Below, piece by piece: positions 1 through 12,928 of a stretch of DNA of 64,000 nucleotides. The stretch's first letter is position 1. Each line of letters opens with the position of its first letter. This DNA comes from Thermothielavioides terrestris NRRL 8126 (lineage: Eukaryota > Ascomycota > Sordariomycetes > Sordariales > Chaetomiaceae). A program made the translations under genes and the position numbers. The notes beneath the pieces were generated by a model. The model worked only from the letters and a program-made list of their open reading frames with translations. It had not been told where the DNA came from and searched no databases. Location of the stretch: the NCBI RefSeq assembly GCF_000226115.1, contig NC_016457.1, positions 4,650,001 through 4,714,000 of the forward strand, given 5' to 3'.

Positions 1-357
1 GCAAGTGACAGGGGGTTGTTGGGCCCGGAATCCGGCACTGGAGCAAGGATTAGGTGCTAAAAGTGGATACCTGGTGTACTCCCGTCAACCCCCTGCGGTG
101 TAAATTTCAATCCGCGGTGTGAATTCGGTAATCCGTACAGGTGCATACAGACATGGAGCCCATAGCGCTCGCATGCTCTTCGCCTTGTAATTCACCACTT
201 ACACAAGTACCGTCGGATAACCATCGAGTACCTCAGGAGTAGATTCTCTCTTCCCGATCAGATCGCCCTGCGCGCTGGCGCATAACTAGGTAGCCCTGGC
301 AACAACAAACCCAAACTCGCTTCAGAACCATGATCGCTCCCGTTCCCAAATGCTTCG
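1..357. other. Intergenic, left edge
   Basis: No coding sequence is supported here. It is the 3' flank of the minus-strand helicase gene that ends at 358. I see no recognisable element. Confidence 0.6.
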
Positions 358-3300
358 CTACTCCCCTGTCCCATCGCGGCCCTCCAATGCCCGCATCTCC
401 GCGGCCTCAGCAGCCAAGAACCGACGAGTTGCATCGTTGCGAGGCGCCCGCTCTTCCCGCTCCTGTTTGGCCTGCAAGTTCCCAAACAAACACGTCCACA
501 GGTCATCCTTGTCCACCGCCTCGCCCGAGATGCCGTCCCTGCCCATCAACTTGGACAAGTGCGCCTGCTGCATCTCGCGCGCATTCGCCTCGTCAAGGTT
601 CACGTCCGACAGTTCCGGAGTGGAGTCCCTGGACTTGCCCTTCGAATTTCGGGCCATGTGCTCCATCCGCCGCTGCACCGACAGGTCGTAGATCGATTCC
701 TCCACCGTGCCGTCGACGATGTAGAGCCAGACCGTCGTCTCGTGCTGCTGTCCGATGCGGTCGACCCGTGCGATCGCCTGGAGCTCGAGCGCCGTATTTA
801 GCAGCGGCTCACACAGGAAAACGTGACTGGCGTTAACCAGATTCAGCCCGCTCGCGTGTGCTCTTGCGTGGAGCAGGAACACTTCGATGCCGGCTTCCTC
901 CTTGAACTGAGCGACGCCATGCGCATTATCGAATGAGGTGAAGCCGATGCGGTACCTCCGAAAGGCCTGTGCAAGAATGTCAAGAAATTCTTTGTATTGG
1001 GAGAAGACAATCGATTTGGCACCCGGATCCGATTCTCTGAGCCACAGAAGGTGCCGCGTCAGCGTGTCCACCTTCGTCGTGTAGCTGGGACCGTCCAAAT
1101 CGATGTTCTGGATCTCTGCCAGCTGCTCAGCATTGAGATCCTTGTATATCGCCAAACTTTTCTTTGCCGCAGACGCTGGAGATGTGGTCGAGCCGTCGCT
1201 GCCACCGGCGTGTGCTTCTGAATGGACTCTAAGCGCCTGCGGCTTCAGTGTGACGTCGTGAAGGTGGGACTGATGCAAATGCCTCTTGCAGACCGGGCAG
1301 TTGCGGTGCGCATGGAACCACGATCTGATGCATTCTTTGCAGAACTGATGCCCACAGACCGTCAAGACACCGATAGTGAACGTTGACTGGCAAATCACAC
1401 ACAACTGTTGCTCCTCCGAGTGTGACTCAGCGTCTTTTAGATGCTTCACTGCCAGATGTTAGCAAGCCATCCCCGCTGCCTCTCCATCCGGGGCACTCAC
1501 GGTAGCGGTGTTTGGCCTCCGCAGCTGCTAACTTGACCTCCAGGCCAGCTTCCTGCCGTTGGATTGTTTGCAGAGCCGTATCCAGTGCCGCATCCTCCAA
1601 CGACCCTTCGTAATCGCCAACCATGTCCGAGACCACCTGCAGCTGTCGGTAGACCTCAATCCGAGCGTTTAGGGTGGCCACGAAACGATCAAGTTCCCTT
1701 TCCAGGCCTGTTGCAGCCTTCGTTTGCTCCGTTTGTTGATTAAGCGCCAGCTTCAACAAATCCGAGGCTATGGCAAGCTCACTAGCTGCCCTCAAGCTCC
1801 CTGTTGCCTCCTCGTGCCGAAGCCTGGCCGTGAGAGCCCGGAGTTCTGACACCAGCCCCCGCACCGAGCTTAAGGAGTCGCCTTCCACAAACCGCGGTTT
1901 GACGTTTTGACAAACCTTGAGAAGCTCCAGAAGCTTCTCGGGACAGGGCCCCTGTCCTTCCATGGCCAGCCGCGCCGCCGTCTTGGTTTCGTGCTCGACA
2001 AGGAAGTTCCTTTGCCCCGTTATCGCGGCATGCCTGTCCGCGATTGCCGTCCGCAAAACTTGGAGGTAGACCAGGATCTCTTCCTGAAGCTTTTTCGATT
2101 CCTCATACTCATCACCCGTGATGTCGTCCATCTCTTCGTCAACCAGGGGCTTGAGCAGAAGCTGGATCACGTGCTCTCGCCAGTCGTCAATCTCAGCAGC
2201 CTGTTCATCCAAGGCCGCGCCGAGTTCTTCGAGGGCATCGGCAATTCGGCGACTCTCTATGCCCAACTTCTCGACGGGCTTAAACTCCGGGATAACAACA
2301 AAGGCTTGCTCTGCTGCCGCCCTCGCCAGCCGACCCATCAACTCCTTGGCTTTGCTATACGGCTGCAGGACGGATTAGCAAAAGCCCTCAGATATGATAC
2401 AGATGTGACTCGAAATGTGGCATACCTCATGGAGAATCTCTCTTCTGATCTGCTTCGCACGCTCGTAGCCCTCAACCTCGAGCCTCTCTAATCGCTTGAA
2501 CTCTTCCGAGCCTGGAACGGTAATCTCCTCGTTCGACTTCATAGAGAAATGTGCGTTTGCGCAGAAGAAGACGGCTCTGTGCTGGATCTCGAGCGCAGAC
2601 CGTAGCCGTCGGCGGGCTTCTCCCACGCGTACTGACACCGCATCATCTACCTCTTCCACCTCATCGTCGCCGGATGGGCTCCGGGTTTCGTTCATGCTCC
2701 CTTTCTTGACTTCCTCGATTTCCCGAGCGAGCTGTGCGCGGCATTCTTCCACCATTGCCGTGGTCTTGCCCAGGGCCTCTTGCCAGACGGCCAGGGCGTC
2801 TACCACCCTTTTCTGGCAGGCGAGAATCTGGCCTCTGGTCAACGTCGCGGAGAGAAGACTGCGCTGATCCGCCCTCATTGCGGCGTCGGATTGCTCCAGC
2901 ATCGCGTCGAGGACTTCTGCAACTGTCCGCATCGGCCCAGCCCTCTTTCCGAGTGCTCGACCGCTCCGGTTCCCCACTTCGGGATGCAGGACAGTCTGAC
3001 GGAGCCGATCGAGAGCCACCCGCATGGCACTTTGCACGGTTGGATCCTCAGGGTCCCAATCGGCCTGTAACGGGTTCCCTCGCGCGTCTAAGCCGCAGGT
3101 TTCGGCAAGCTCTTCAAAGAGAGTCTGGTAATGCTGTTCCTCAACAGCGGTGAATGGCATCGAGACCACAAAGCGTTTTTGCGCCGGGATAGCGATCTCG
3201 CTCCTGACAAGGCTCTTGCTGTGCCGCATCGATATCTGGTTGAAGATTTTCCGGAACGACGCCTTGTCCACGGTCGTGAGGACGTTCCAAATCTTGGTGT

Positions 3301-4998
3301 CTGAGGCGTATGGTTCATACCGAAGAAAAAGCAGAAGGCCGCGAAGATCTGTAGCTCTGGGAGTCAGCCCAAGGCAACAAAGCGGGAAGAAGGTCTGGTA
3401 TTCTTGCCTTTTTGAATGTCATCCTTCACTGGTGTACCCGTGACACCCCAGGCATTAATGCGAGGGATCATCCGGGCAAGTTTCGCAGCGTTGTTGGTCC
3501 AGTTCTCAACCATCTGGGCCTCGTCAATGCACACACGCCACCACGAAAGTTGCACGAGAGGAGACCTGAGTCTTTCGTATTGTTGCTCATTGCGCATGGA
3601 ACGTCCAGGCGCGTCGGACGCCGCCCAGATTTCCGTCCGGAGGACCTCGTAGGTGGTGATCACGACATCCTGCTCGGCTAACTGCTCGGCCGAAATCTCG
3701 GTCCCTTCCTTTGACTTGGATAGTTTCCGTATTCCGGGATAGAACATGACCTTCAGACTCGGTGCATGGCGGTTGAGCTCTGAGAGCCACTGATCGAGAA
3801 GAGTCGAAGGAGCGACGATCAATGTTGCCGACGTCGTGAGCACCTCGCGCTGAAGAAAATGGCCGAAAACCATAGCCGGTGATTCAGGGCGCGGGTGCAG
3901 GAGTATCAGTGCGATAACCTCCAGGGTCTTCCCGAGTCCCATCTCCTCCGCAAGGATGCCACCGCGGAAATCATGAAGGGAGCTGAAGAAAGTGGGGTTG
4001 CGGGTGACAAGCCCAAGTAACGGGCTAAGATAAACGGTGTTTCCATCGGCATCTTTAGCTGGTGAGAAAGAAATCGGGGGCTCAAGCGACGCTGAAGGTA
4101 CGTAAGGCTGGACGCCCGCTTCTTCACCAGGAGATCCGGGATGCCACTGCACGCCTTCCCGCCGAAGCAGCCACTGAACAGCCCTACGCTGGAAGGGATA
4201 TAGCTTAGCTTCCAACTTGGGTATCTTCATGTTCTCAACCTCCGCGTTCATGGTGTCCTTGTCGGGGACGCATGCCGCTTCGTAGAATTCCTGGGGAGAC
4301 CACGAAGCTTGCACGCCGTCGGCTTGGCGAAGGTGCAAATCCGGGTACCAAGTTTTGAGGACCCGGTCTCGCAGAGTCCGCTGTGAAATTGAATTCGCCC
4401 GCTCGCTCCCCCATATTCCCACCGTTTCGGCCCATCGAACCTCGATCAGGAGATCCACATTAACCGAAGAGCCAAGTTGTTGAATGGTGATATTCACTAA
4501 AGCAAACAAGCAACCTTGGTCATCAGAATCAAAACCCTGCGTCTCCGCCACTTGTAAGGCTGTCCTAGCGGCAGAAGAGAGGTGGCTGTCGTCTAAGTCA
4601 AAGGTGGCTGACCAGCCTGACCGGCGGGATTTGGTTCGCGGCGTGATGTGTAGGAGCAAGCGGCGTCCAGATGCCCCCACACAGGTGCGGATTCTGAAAG
4701 CGAGAATTTCTCCTGCGTTCTTCCTGGAGATTGTCGTGCCGCTTAGAGACGGAGCCGCCGCTCTGGACGATGCTGTTACGTGTTCCCGGGCGACGCAGAT
4801 TGAGTTCCGAGTCCCCATGGTCTTGGCACGTTTCGCCGGACGAGCCAGAACTTCCCGGCCCGCTCCATCGACCGAGAGCGGGATCAGTTTAATGCACTCG
4901 AAAAGAGCCGCCATATCGTCGGCCTCGGATGCGGGGGGTAAAGCGGCCTTCCCCGGGCGCACGGTTAAAGACCTCCGGGGCGCTTTGGGTCGAGGCAT
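358..4998 (-). CDS. irc20: SNF2-family ATPase with RING finger, Irc20/SHPRH type
   Basis: Predicted chromatin- or DNA-repair-associated helicase-like ATPase with a RING-type ubiquitin ligase module, 1488 aa (yeast Irc20 is of similar size). Exons on the minus strand: 4998-3408, 3348-2426, 2362-1501, 1448-358. Visible parts in order: the SNF2 N-lobe with the Walker A segment EEMGLGKT near residue 350 and a DEAQ box; a long coiled-coil-like insertion in exons 2-3; a C3HC4 RING at about 1142-1180 (CVIC...CGHQFC...CPVC); and the C-lobe ending in ARVDRIGQQHETTVWLY. A RING inserted between the two helicase lobes is the hallmark of the Irc20/SHPRH group. I start at the ATG at 4998 (MPRPKAPRR); an upstream in-frame ATG at 5121 would add 41 unlikely residues. 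The first intron, 3407-3349, needs a GC-AG donor (AG|GCAAGA); the others are GT-AG. Orthology to Irc20 specifically, rather than SHPRH in general, is inferred. Confidence 0.9.
3349..3407 (-). other. GC-AG intron in the Irc20-like gene
   Basis: The open frame reaches the helicase motif V-T-G-T-P-V-K-D-D-I-Q and then breaks. It resumes at D-L-R-G-L-L-L-F-L-R-Y only if splicing uses the donor AAAAAG|GCAAGA and the acceptor CTACAG. No GT donor nearby keeps the frame. GC donors with an otherwise strong consensus are a known minor class. Confidence 0.75.
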
Positions 4999-6045
4999 GG
5001 TCGCGGCTAGCACCAGCAGGTAACGGAATTCAAGGTCAAACGAGAACTTCGGTAGCAGCACCGAAAAGGGAGAAGAAGAAACAGCTGATGCGAGGTGCAC
5101 CAGTGGCTGGGCTATCTTCACGACCCTACACTAGGCCATGGGCGAGCTGCCGGACGCGATATCCGGATTGCGGATTATGCAGCTTGCAGCTGCGGCCCGT
5201 GAGTCGTCAAAGAGCGGGATGCACATCCCAGTCGAACGTGTGAGAAGGCGCTTCCAGTTTGCCAGTCCCTTAAGGACGGGCAGAGGAACTCGGGAGGGTG
5301 ACAATGCTTGGATTTGATAAGGGAAGCTTTGGGATGGAAGACGGGAGCTTTGGGATGACGGGCGGCTTACACTGTCGGTTCCAAGACAGGCAGCTGCAGC
5401 CCTGCAGCCGTCCCCACCGTTGATTACACAGCATACCGTACAGGACTAACTCTTCGGCGTTACACCAAGGTAACGCTCTCAGGGAAGTTGATGGTTGGGC
5501 CTGTAGAGCGGTGCGCCGTGGACGAAATACAACCAAAACAGGTACCTACCTTAGTAAGAAGATATTTCGAAAAAAAGATGTTGAAGATAGGCGAGAGAAG
5601 TACTCAAGGTCAGTGATCGCTGTATGGAATATCCCGATGAGAATGCAGAGACTGTATGGTAACGTTCGTTACGGAATAATTACCGTTAGTGAGCGCACCG
5701 ACAGTATTCCGTACTGTGGTACGTACATGGCAGGAATGACGGCCCCACTAAGCCGACATCAGGCGCGGGGGCCTCTTTCTGGCCCCTGCCCTGGGAATTC
5801 GGCAACAGCTCTGCTCAGAAAACTTTCCGCCTTCTCAGCCAAGCCGTTCAAGACGCGCGTGAACAAGCCGTCAAGGCGCCGCAGTCGTCTCGACCTGTCA
5901 TGACCCTGGGCCAGCATCAGTTGCAAGAGACATTTCTTCGATAGGCAAGCTCAACGCGGCGGGTTCTCTCGTCAATTTACCCGCTGCTCGTCCTCCAATT
6001 GTCCCCTGAGTCCGGTCGCTGACCTGACCCCTTCGCACAGCACGA
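4999..6045. promoter_or_regulatory. Divergent promoter region, Irc20-like / mS41
   Basis: About 1 kb between two divergently transcribed genes, so it should hold both promoters. I see no clear TATA box. It contains a short direct repeat at 5321-5357 and otherwise unremarkable sequence. Confidence 0.5.
5321..5357. repeat. Two-copy direct repeat, about 15 bp
   Basis: GGGAAGCTTTGGGATG is followed six bases later by GGGAGCTTTGGGATG, a nearly exact tandem copy in the divergent promoter. It could be a duplicated protein-binding site or chance. Confidence 0.5.
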
Positions 6046-6756
6046 ATGAAGTCTCAACGGATACAGTCTGCTTTGGGGCTCTTGTTCCGACCCTGCGCCG
6101 CTCCCTCCGTCGCGGGCCTGCCCGGGCTCAGGGCACAAGCACGATGGGCGCATAAAAGCGCACAGCCTCAGGCCCCCTTGGTCCCCGCGCCGATACCTTT
6201 CGTCCCCGATGTCGAAACCTTCCTCACCCTGATTGGCCGCGGCCTCAAACAACACGCGTCCAAGTTCCCTACGTGGGAGGCGCTCTTCACCCTGACATCC
6301 GACCAACTCAGAGAGCTCGGCGTGGAGCCGCCAAGGACGAGAAGATACCTGCTGAGGTGGAGGCAGCGCTTCCGGGAAGGCAGGTTCGGCATTGGCGGCG
6401 ACTTCAAGCACGTCGAGAACGGCTCAGCCGAGTTGAAGATTCTAGTGACGGAGAAAAGCCCGCTGGTCCGTAAGAGGCACGTTGTCAACGTGCCCCCGGG
6501 CAAGAAGATAGACGAGGTGTCGCCGTCGGACATGGTGCGGGTCAATGGCTACAAGGTCAAAGGAGTGCACACGATCGCCGGCCCGTATGCACTGCCCATG
6601 AAGCACGGTGGCGCACGGGTTACGGTGACAGAGGGCATGTGGGAAGACAAGCGAGGACACAAGGTCGACGGCGGTGAACGGAGACGGGACGAGATTCGGT
6701 TCAAGAGGCGGGTGGCTGAGCGGAAGGCACTGAGGGAGTCGCAAGGCTTCTACTAG
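6046..6756 (+). CDS. fyv4: Mitochondrial small-subunit ribosomal protein mS41 (IGR motif)
   Basis: Single-exon gene, 236 aa. The N-terminus (MKSQRIQSALGLLFRPC...) is rich in Arg, Ala and Leu and lacks acidic residues, as expected of a mitochondrial presequence. Residues 55-112 form the IGR domain: TFLTLIGRGLKQH, a W-E-A-L-F-T-L-T core, then L-G-V-x-P-x-R-x-R-R-Y-L-L-R-W. This is the signature of Fyv4/mS41. The C-terminal half is basic and fungal-type, ending K-A-L-R-E-S-Q-G-F-Y. The protein should sit in the mitoribosomal small subunit. Start: first ATG in frame, directly before the presequence. There are no introns. Confidence 0.92.
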   Translation: MKSQRIQSALGLLFRPCAAPSVAGLPGLRAQARWAHKSAQPQAPLVPAPIPFVPDVETFLTLIGRGLKQHASKFPTWEALFTLTSDQLRELGVEPPRTRRYLLRWRQRFREGRFGIGGDFKHVENGSAELKILVTEKSPLVRKRHVVNVPPGKKIDEVSPSDMVRVNGYKVKGVHTIAGPYALPMKHGGARVTVTEGMWEDKRGHKVDGGERRRDEIRFKRRVAERKALRESQGFY

Positions 6757-7424
6757 TCGCCCATGGATCTCGCTAGACAGCAGCGGCGCACCACGTGTAG
6801 AATCTGTACATTAATGGAACTCGGCGTCTACCACCAGACTCGTCTGGATCTTGCAGGCTCATTGGCGCCCAAGCTTGACACCCGACACTGTAACGCTGTA
6901 CCGGCGTCTGGTCCCATAAAGGCAAAAAGGACAGGAAAACAAGGCACCGATCGTTCTCAGGACGGTAGTTATTGACATTAGTCGTGGAAACGATCGCACA
7001 CGCTCTGGGTGAGGTAAGTGGGAAAAACCTGCACGACCACTGCAACCTGCAAGATCTAAAGGACGTCTGTTGAAGGTGCGCACACAACATGCAGCCGCCC
7101 CCTGCCATTTGGCCCCTTGCTGCGACCTTCCGGTTCCGACAGAATTGAGCGTGGCGGTCAACAGCCACCGTTTCCCACAAGGGTTGCGTTGTCAGCATTG
7201 ACAAATAGGCCAAAAAAGAGGGTCTTTCCACAATCCGATAGGTAACTAGTGCAGCTGCGCACATTGTAAGGCAACTTCGACTGGAACTCAACAGTTCGAA
7301 GCCGCATGATCTTCGCAACTTGCTGGTGAGGTAGAAAAAATCCAAGCAACGATCACTACCGGCTCGTTTCGAGTTTCCAAACACCGGTTTGCGGCGCCGA
7401 CGCACACCAAAGTCCCGGAGAATC

Positions 7425-7482
7425 CTTGGCTGAGCAGAATTCTTGGCTGAGCGACCGATGGCTGAGCGACCGACGGCTGAGC
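7425..7482. repeat. Four-copy GGCTGAGC short tandem repeat
   Basis: The octamer GGCTGAGC recurs at about 7428, 7445, 7460 and 7475 with 15-17 bp spacing. The last two units share the longer core GGCTGAGCGACCGA. Function unknown. Confidence 0.55.
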
Positions 7483-10400
7483 ACCGCCCCGATTGCATCC
7501 CTCAGCAGGCAACAGCGAAAAGCACCATGGGGCCGAACAGGCACCGAGATTTCGAGCATTGTTAAGAGCTCTCCGCAGCGCGCGGAACAGTATAAGTCTT
7601 TCACCAGAGCACCCGCATATCCTCAATCGTTGGATCTAAGCCACGCATCCCTCGATCAGGCAATTGCAGCTTCGCCGGCATGTTCAGTAATCAGCACCGA
7701 TACCCGCATTCGGCTTGCCCTGCTCATTCGCTCGGCAACAACACCATACCCGGAGTCAACTGACCGGTCCAAGAGTTCGTGCATCGAACGCGATCTGGAA
7801 GGAACGACTGCGAAATGGCTCACTCAAGGCCGTTCGTCCGACGAAATGTAGCAACTCAGGGTCACGATGACTGGTTTGGGAACGGCAGTCGCCTCGGACA
7901 ACCATTGGGCTGGTCCACTTTGAGTCTCTCTTGCAGCGAGCCTACCCGGGCATCGAACGTGGTCCTGTCATCTCCCTTGTTGCAGGATTGAAAGAGCTTT
8001 TGGGCTAGCCCATGCTATCTTTGGGACTTCGAACTAGTGATCGTGACAGGCACCGGGGCTCTCGGCCCGGTCCACACGTCGGTCACGACCAGGGAGACCG
8101 ACCAGAGAGACCGAGGGGAGTTGCGACGCTGGGACCCGGTCTTCAGGCAGGCTTACAGCTGAGGAACACAAATGGACCAAGCGGCACCGACAGCATGGGG
8201 AAAGGGAGAGACTCGAGACGGAACGTTGCTCCGAGCGATTCATCCGAGACCGCCGCGGCCACGAGCAGCAAGGAATGCGGAACAGGGCTGAGCAAGCCCA
8301 GGCGTTGGCGGATCAGCATCCACCACCAAACCGCCTGGAGCCACGAAATCGTGGCATCCGCAAAGGATTGGTTTTCGACTAACGGCGGCGAGGCAAGCAC
8401 TTGGACCCACGTTCTTATGCCCGGAGGCGTGCGAGCGAGAATCATCATTTTCGGAGTGAGCATTGTTGATTGTGATGGGATGGGAGGATCTTGCAGGAGT
8501 CCGCTCGAGGCTATTCCGAGCTGATTGCTCTTCGCAGGAGCGGCCCAGCATCGCTCAACGTCAATTCCTGGGCCGCCAACAAGCGGGGCGAGGCGGAATG
8601 GCAAGGCAGAATCCGAGCAGTGCCTGTCTACCGATGTGGGCAAACGGCAAAGATCTTCCACAAGCCTTCGATGCTGCTAAAGATATGCTACGGCTGAGGC
8701 CCCCAGTCGACCATCTCAGGGGCAAGTGGTGCGTCAGCCGCATTTTCATTGGGCTTTAACTTACCTACCCAGGGTCCCAGATCGTGGCCTCGAGAGATGG
8801 TTCAAAGTGGCTGCGGACTTGGCGCGGTCCCCGGCAAGCCTGCCGTCGCGCCGCGGCACCCAGTTGCACGTTGCAATCGACGCCACCATGCCCCACGCTT
8901 GGCAAGGCAGATTTCAACCTGCCTGGTCGACGCCTGCACAACAGTTCGACTTGACCATCCCATCGGCATCAGCATGATGGCAGGTTGATCCAACCCTGGA
9001 TTGCTTGTTTTGTTGACCGACCAAACATCACTGATTTCTCGGCCCGCTTTCCTGGGCAAGGATCCGATTTCTAATGTTTCAGCGCCTTCCAGTCTTGGTC
9101 AACAGTTCTCGCTGCCCATGCATGAGCAGGTGCCCCTTTCTCCTGATCTGGTCTGGGTTCTCGTTTGCGCTCCCACTGTCACACGCCAGTACGTACACAA
9201 CACTCCTACACTACACGACACTTCATCAGGTAGTGTGCAGCGCCCTGTAGTGTAGTGCGATCCTTAATTTGGGCGTGACCTGTTTCGCTGCTCAGAGCCC
9301 CAGGGCAGTTAATTTTAGAGACAAGCTAGCCATGTTGGCTTAGCGTCCTTTTGATTCAAGACCTGCTCGAATGCCAAGAAAATATCACGCCGCTTATTAA
9401 CACTCCGACAATCGGGACTGAAGCCGTACCAGGATGAGGCCTGTCGCACTTCTGCGGTCCGGAATGAAGTGAAGTTAAAGTTCTCACAACTTTTTGATAC
9501 CCCCACAACGTTCTTGGGACTTCATCTTGGTAGCGGGCCACAGGCGCGGGACGCATTGACTGGCATTCAAAACTAAACAAGCGCTGTCACAGGAACCCGC
9601 GTGGAAGGTCCTTAGCATCACTTCTCAGTGCATGGTATCTGCAACCTGCGAAACAGTTTTCGATTAAACAATCAAGTGGTTGACCATCTTGCCTTGAAGT
9701 GTGATTGCGTCAAGGTAACGTGCCATTAGCCTTGCCATCTTTTCGTGACTCCCAATCTGCCGCGGGGGAACTGGTATTCCGCAGTGACCGGCGTGATGCT
9801 TGTCCATGGCGTGGGGCACCAGCGAGGATACCTTAGTTAAGCTTAACCACTCAGAAGGTTTTGTTTGTGTTGTGGATCCGCAATAACCAAGAGACTACTA
9901 AAAGAAGCCACTAACACTCAGATTCTTCAAAGTACACTAAGCGATGGACAGTGGAGTCCAGCGAAAGGGCAGAAGTGCGAGTCATCGCTCATCGAGCGAC
10001 GCTCCATGTAGCACGAAGGCTAATTCAGGAACACCCACGGCACTTGGTGGCACCCAGGTTGGATGCGCCCCATTGGCGACGGAGCTTTCAGCTGGGATAC
10101 AACGGTGCGCCTGCCAGAGTCAAGTCAAACCTCGGCCTGGTCACGGCATTGGGCAGGACGGACCGAGTCGTCGGGCCCGGTGTTTAAAAATAAAAATAGC
10201 CTCGCCGGGAGTGGAGTGGGGTTGCGGATCCGGAGAAACTCTGGCACAAACCATGATCGACGTCGGTCCCGACCCATGCAATGTCTCCAACAAAATGCGA
10301 CTCCCGGTCGGGCTGTCGAACATGTGAGAGGACGGCTTGATTGTGGCGGTGCTTTAAGCTTATATGGTCCCGGAACAACATGACGGGTAGCGGCGCCCAC

Positions 10401-12464
10401 TGGCCACGGACACTGACAGAAGGGAAGCAAAGCTGTCCAGTTATGGTTGAAGGCCAAGTATTTTCCCTCTTCCGAACAGGGATGTTGCTGTATGTAAAGA
10501 TGGAACTTTCACCCAGAGAGAAGGCTGCTAAACCCGCCAGGGAAGGCGTCAAACACGCAGTGGATGATTTGCTCTCAGTCAACAAACCGGAACGCTTGCG
10601 GTGGGAGCGACGCGTGGGGAACAACCTCAAGTCAGGGAACAGATAAGCTCAACGGGCCTCAAAAGCTGGCCTATCCATGCGTGCTGCGGCAGAGATACCG
10701 ACCGTTTGACCAGGCCAGAAAAAGATGCATGCGCGGGCACCGTAAGGTTGGGCGATCTCATCGTCACATCGTGGCCCACGGCACAACGCCCAAAAGGGCA
10801 TGGAGATCGTTCTCCATGCTGATGCTCGATATAGAACTACACTAAAAAGGAGCTCAGCTGTCCGAGCTCCGGCTCCTTCTCCCGCTATCGGGGCGGATTC
10901 AAAGATGGAGCTTCTTGTTCGTGCCCTCCCCGTGGAATGCAAACAACCGGCCAGCGCCCCGTCGGCCGGAGAATTGGGCCGAGGCACGATTCGCTCGCCT
11001 CTGACCGTGCCTCTTCTCGTCGATGTCAATGCGGGACGGATGGCCATGTGGTGGGGAAACCGCCGTGGAGTTCTCCCCACCACCTGCTGTTGACTTTCTC
11101 TGCTTGATGGGCAGGCCCCACCGACCGCCGCACGCTACACTACAATAGACAAGCGTGAGAAGACCCCGCTAACTTTAACTGGCAGCCAGCTCCACATCGC
11201 CTGCAAAATTGGAGCATTCATTGGTCCGCGCGCGCACTTGCCAAGACATGCAACAACCCTTCTACTTTCACTTACACGAAATGGACTCTGCGGAAGAAAC
11301 TGCAACCCAGCCCTGTGTAGGCTTGGATTCAGGCTCTTCCAGCTTTTTCGCCTCATTCCACTCATTGAACTTGCCAGACCGTCCTCCCTGGGTGTGCGTT
11401 TGCGGGGAATGCAGATGCATTCTCCTCGTCCCGTTCCCAGATGCTTACACTACACAGTACGGAATCTCACCGTGGACATTCAGCCCTACTCACCTTGGCT
11501 TCTGCGGCGTAGCATAGGTAGTGTATCCATACCTATGCACACACGCACCAGGGTGGGAGACCGAGATCGTCACCATGCCTTCCTTGGACAAACTTCTGTT
11601 CCCCACCAGCAGCGCCGCATCTTTTCTCTCCGTCTCCACTGGACCCCCAATACACTACCACTCACTTGTTGCTTTGCCCTTGGCCGGCAGCGGGCTTGGC
11701 GGAAGGCGTCGAGTGGAGCAAGCGGGGGATCTCTGTCGACGGCGAGGCTCAAGATTATGATTTTTTTTCTTTATTTTTATCCTCGAGCTAAATTCTCCCT
11801 CCTCCATGTCTATTTTCACCGACGGGACTGCGTGACCAGCTACCAGGTTAGGCACAATGGAAGCAAGTGCTCAGGTTGAGGCCTCGCGAACTCGGGTGAC
11901 CGCCCGTATTGCTCGCTTTGTTGAGGCGATGAACGTTTCCCGTCCAAGCTCCGCTAGGTCGGTTACCTAATTGGTCCCAGTTGCCGATCGGGACGTCGGT
12001 CATGACACACACACACCCAGTGGCAGAGTCACATCGACATTGCGGCTGGGTCTGCCCTACGGAGCGCAGCTGCGGTCACTGTGCCGGTCACTGTGCCAAG
12101 CAACGTGCGCATGCGTGAACGGAATACAGGTAGTCCAGGCTGTCGAGGACTGGCCTCCCGCGCCTGCTTCGCGGCCACTGGCAGCCTGGGAGAGGCCAGG
12201 TCAATGAAGGGCCGAGCAGTGCGGGTGGTTTGGGGCAGACACTTCATCTCCCGCTCAAGCGCGGCATCCACTCGCAGTCGCAGTTGAGCTTCATGGACCC
12301 TTTCCCGGCCCTCCACTCCAGCCCACTGGCGCCGGGATGAACGCATTATCCTCGCAGTTCACGCCGTGGCCACACGCGGCAACCGACCTTCATCCCTGTC
12401 CCCCCTGCCCTGCTCCCGTCTCCATGGTGGATGTGCCGCAAGCCCACCATCTCCACTAACACAA

Positions 12465-12483
12465 CCCCCCCCCCCCCCCCCCC
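12465..12483. repeat. Poly-C tract (19 C)
   Basis: Uninterrupted homopolymer of C on the plus strand, about 600 bp upstream of the bZIP-like start codon. Its length is prone to sequencing error and variation. Confidence 0.9.
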
Positions 12484-12920
12484 TTCTCCGTCCCCGGCCA
12501 TGCCCCTGGTCATGGCAAGCGTGAATTGACCATTGCCTACTCCATCGCGCAATACAACGCTACAGCACACTACACGTAGGGCAAGCGGTTTGGTCCACCC
12601 CGGAGAGGACCGCACCACTAACAAGCCCTGGATTTGGTCCCCCCTCACCGTCACCAGTCCCACGTATCCCATTCAGGATTGCCCGTCTTATATGGAGGCG
12701 TGAAGCTTCGGGCGTCATCCCTCGCTTTCACTCCCTGACTTTTCTCTCGTTCGTACAACGCCCACGCCGCAAGCAACGGTCAACTCGCCTCGACCGACCA
12801 GCGACTGACTCCAACGCTAAGCCCCTTGTCACTTCCATCTTTGGTAAACCGTCGTCTTCGCGACAAGGCAGCATCTCGACATCTTACCCGACTCGGAGCT
12901 CTCTAACCTCGTCCGATCTC

Positions 12921-12928
12921 TATATAAG
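12921..12928 (+). promoter_or_regulatory. TATA box of the bZIP-like gene
   Basis: TATATAAG lies 156 bp upstream of the start codon at 13084, with a pyrimidine-rich stretch just before the ATG. Position and orientation fit a core promoter of the downstream gene. Confidence 0.55.

Noticed and set aside
8012..8524. 170-codon plus-strand frame in the gene desert
   Set aside because: No domain; composition like translated non-coding DNA, with overlapping frames of similar length on both strands.
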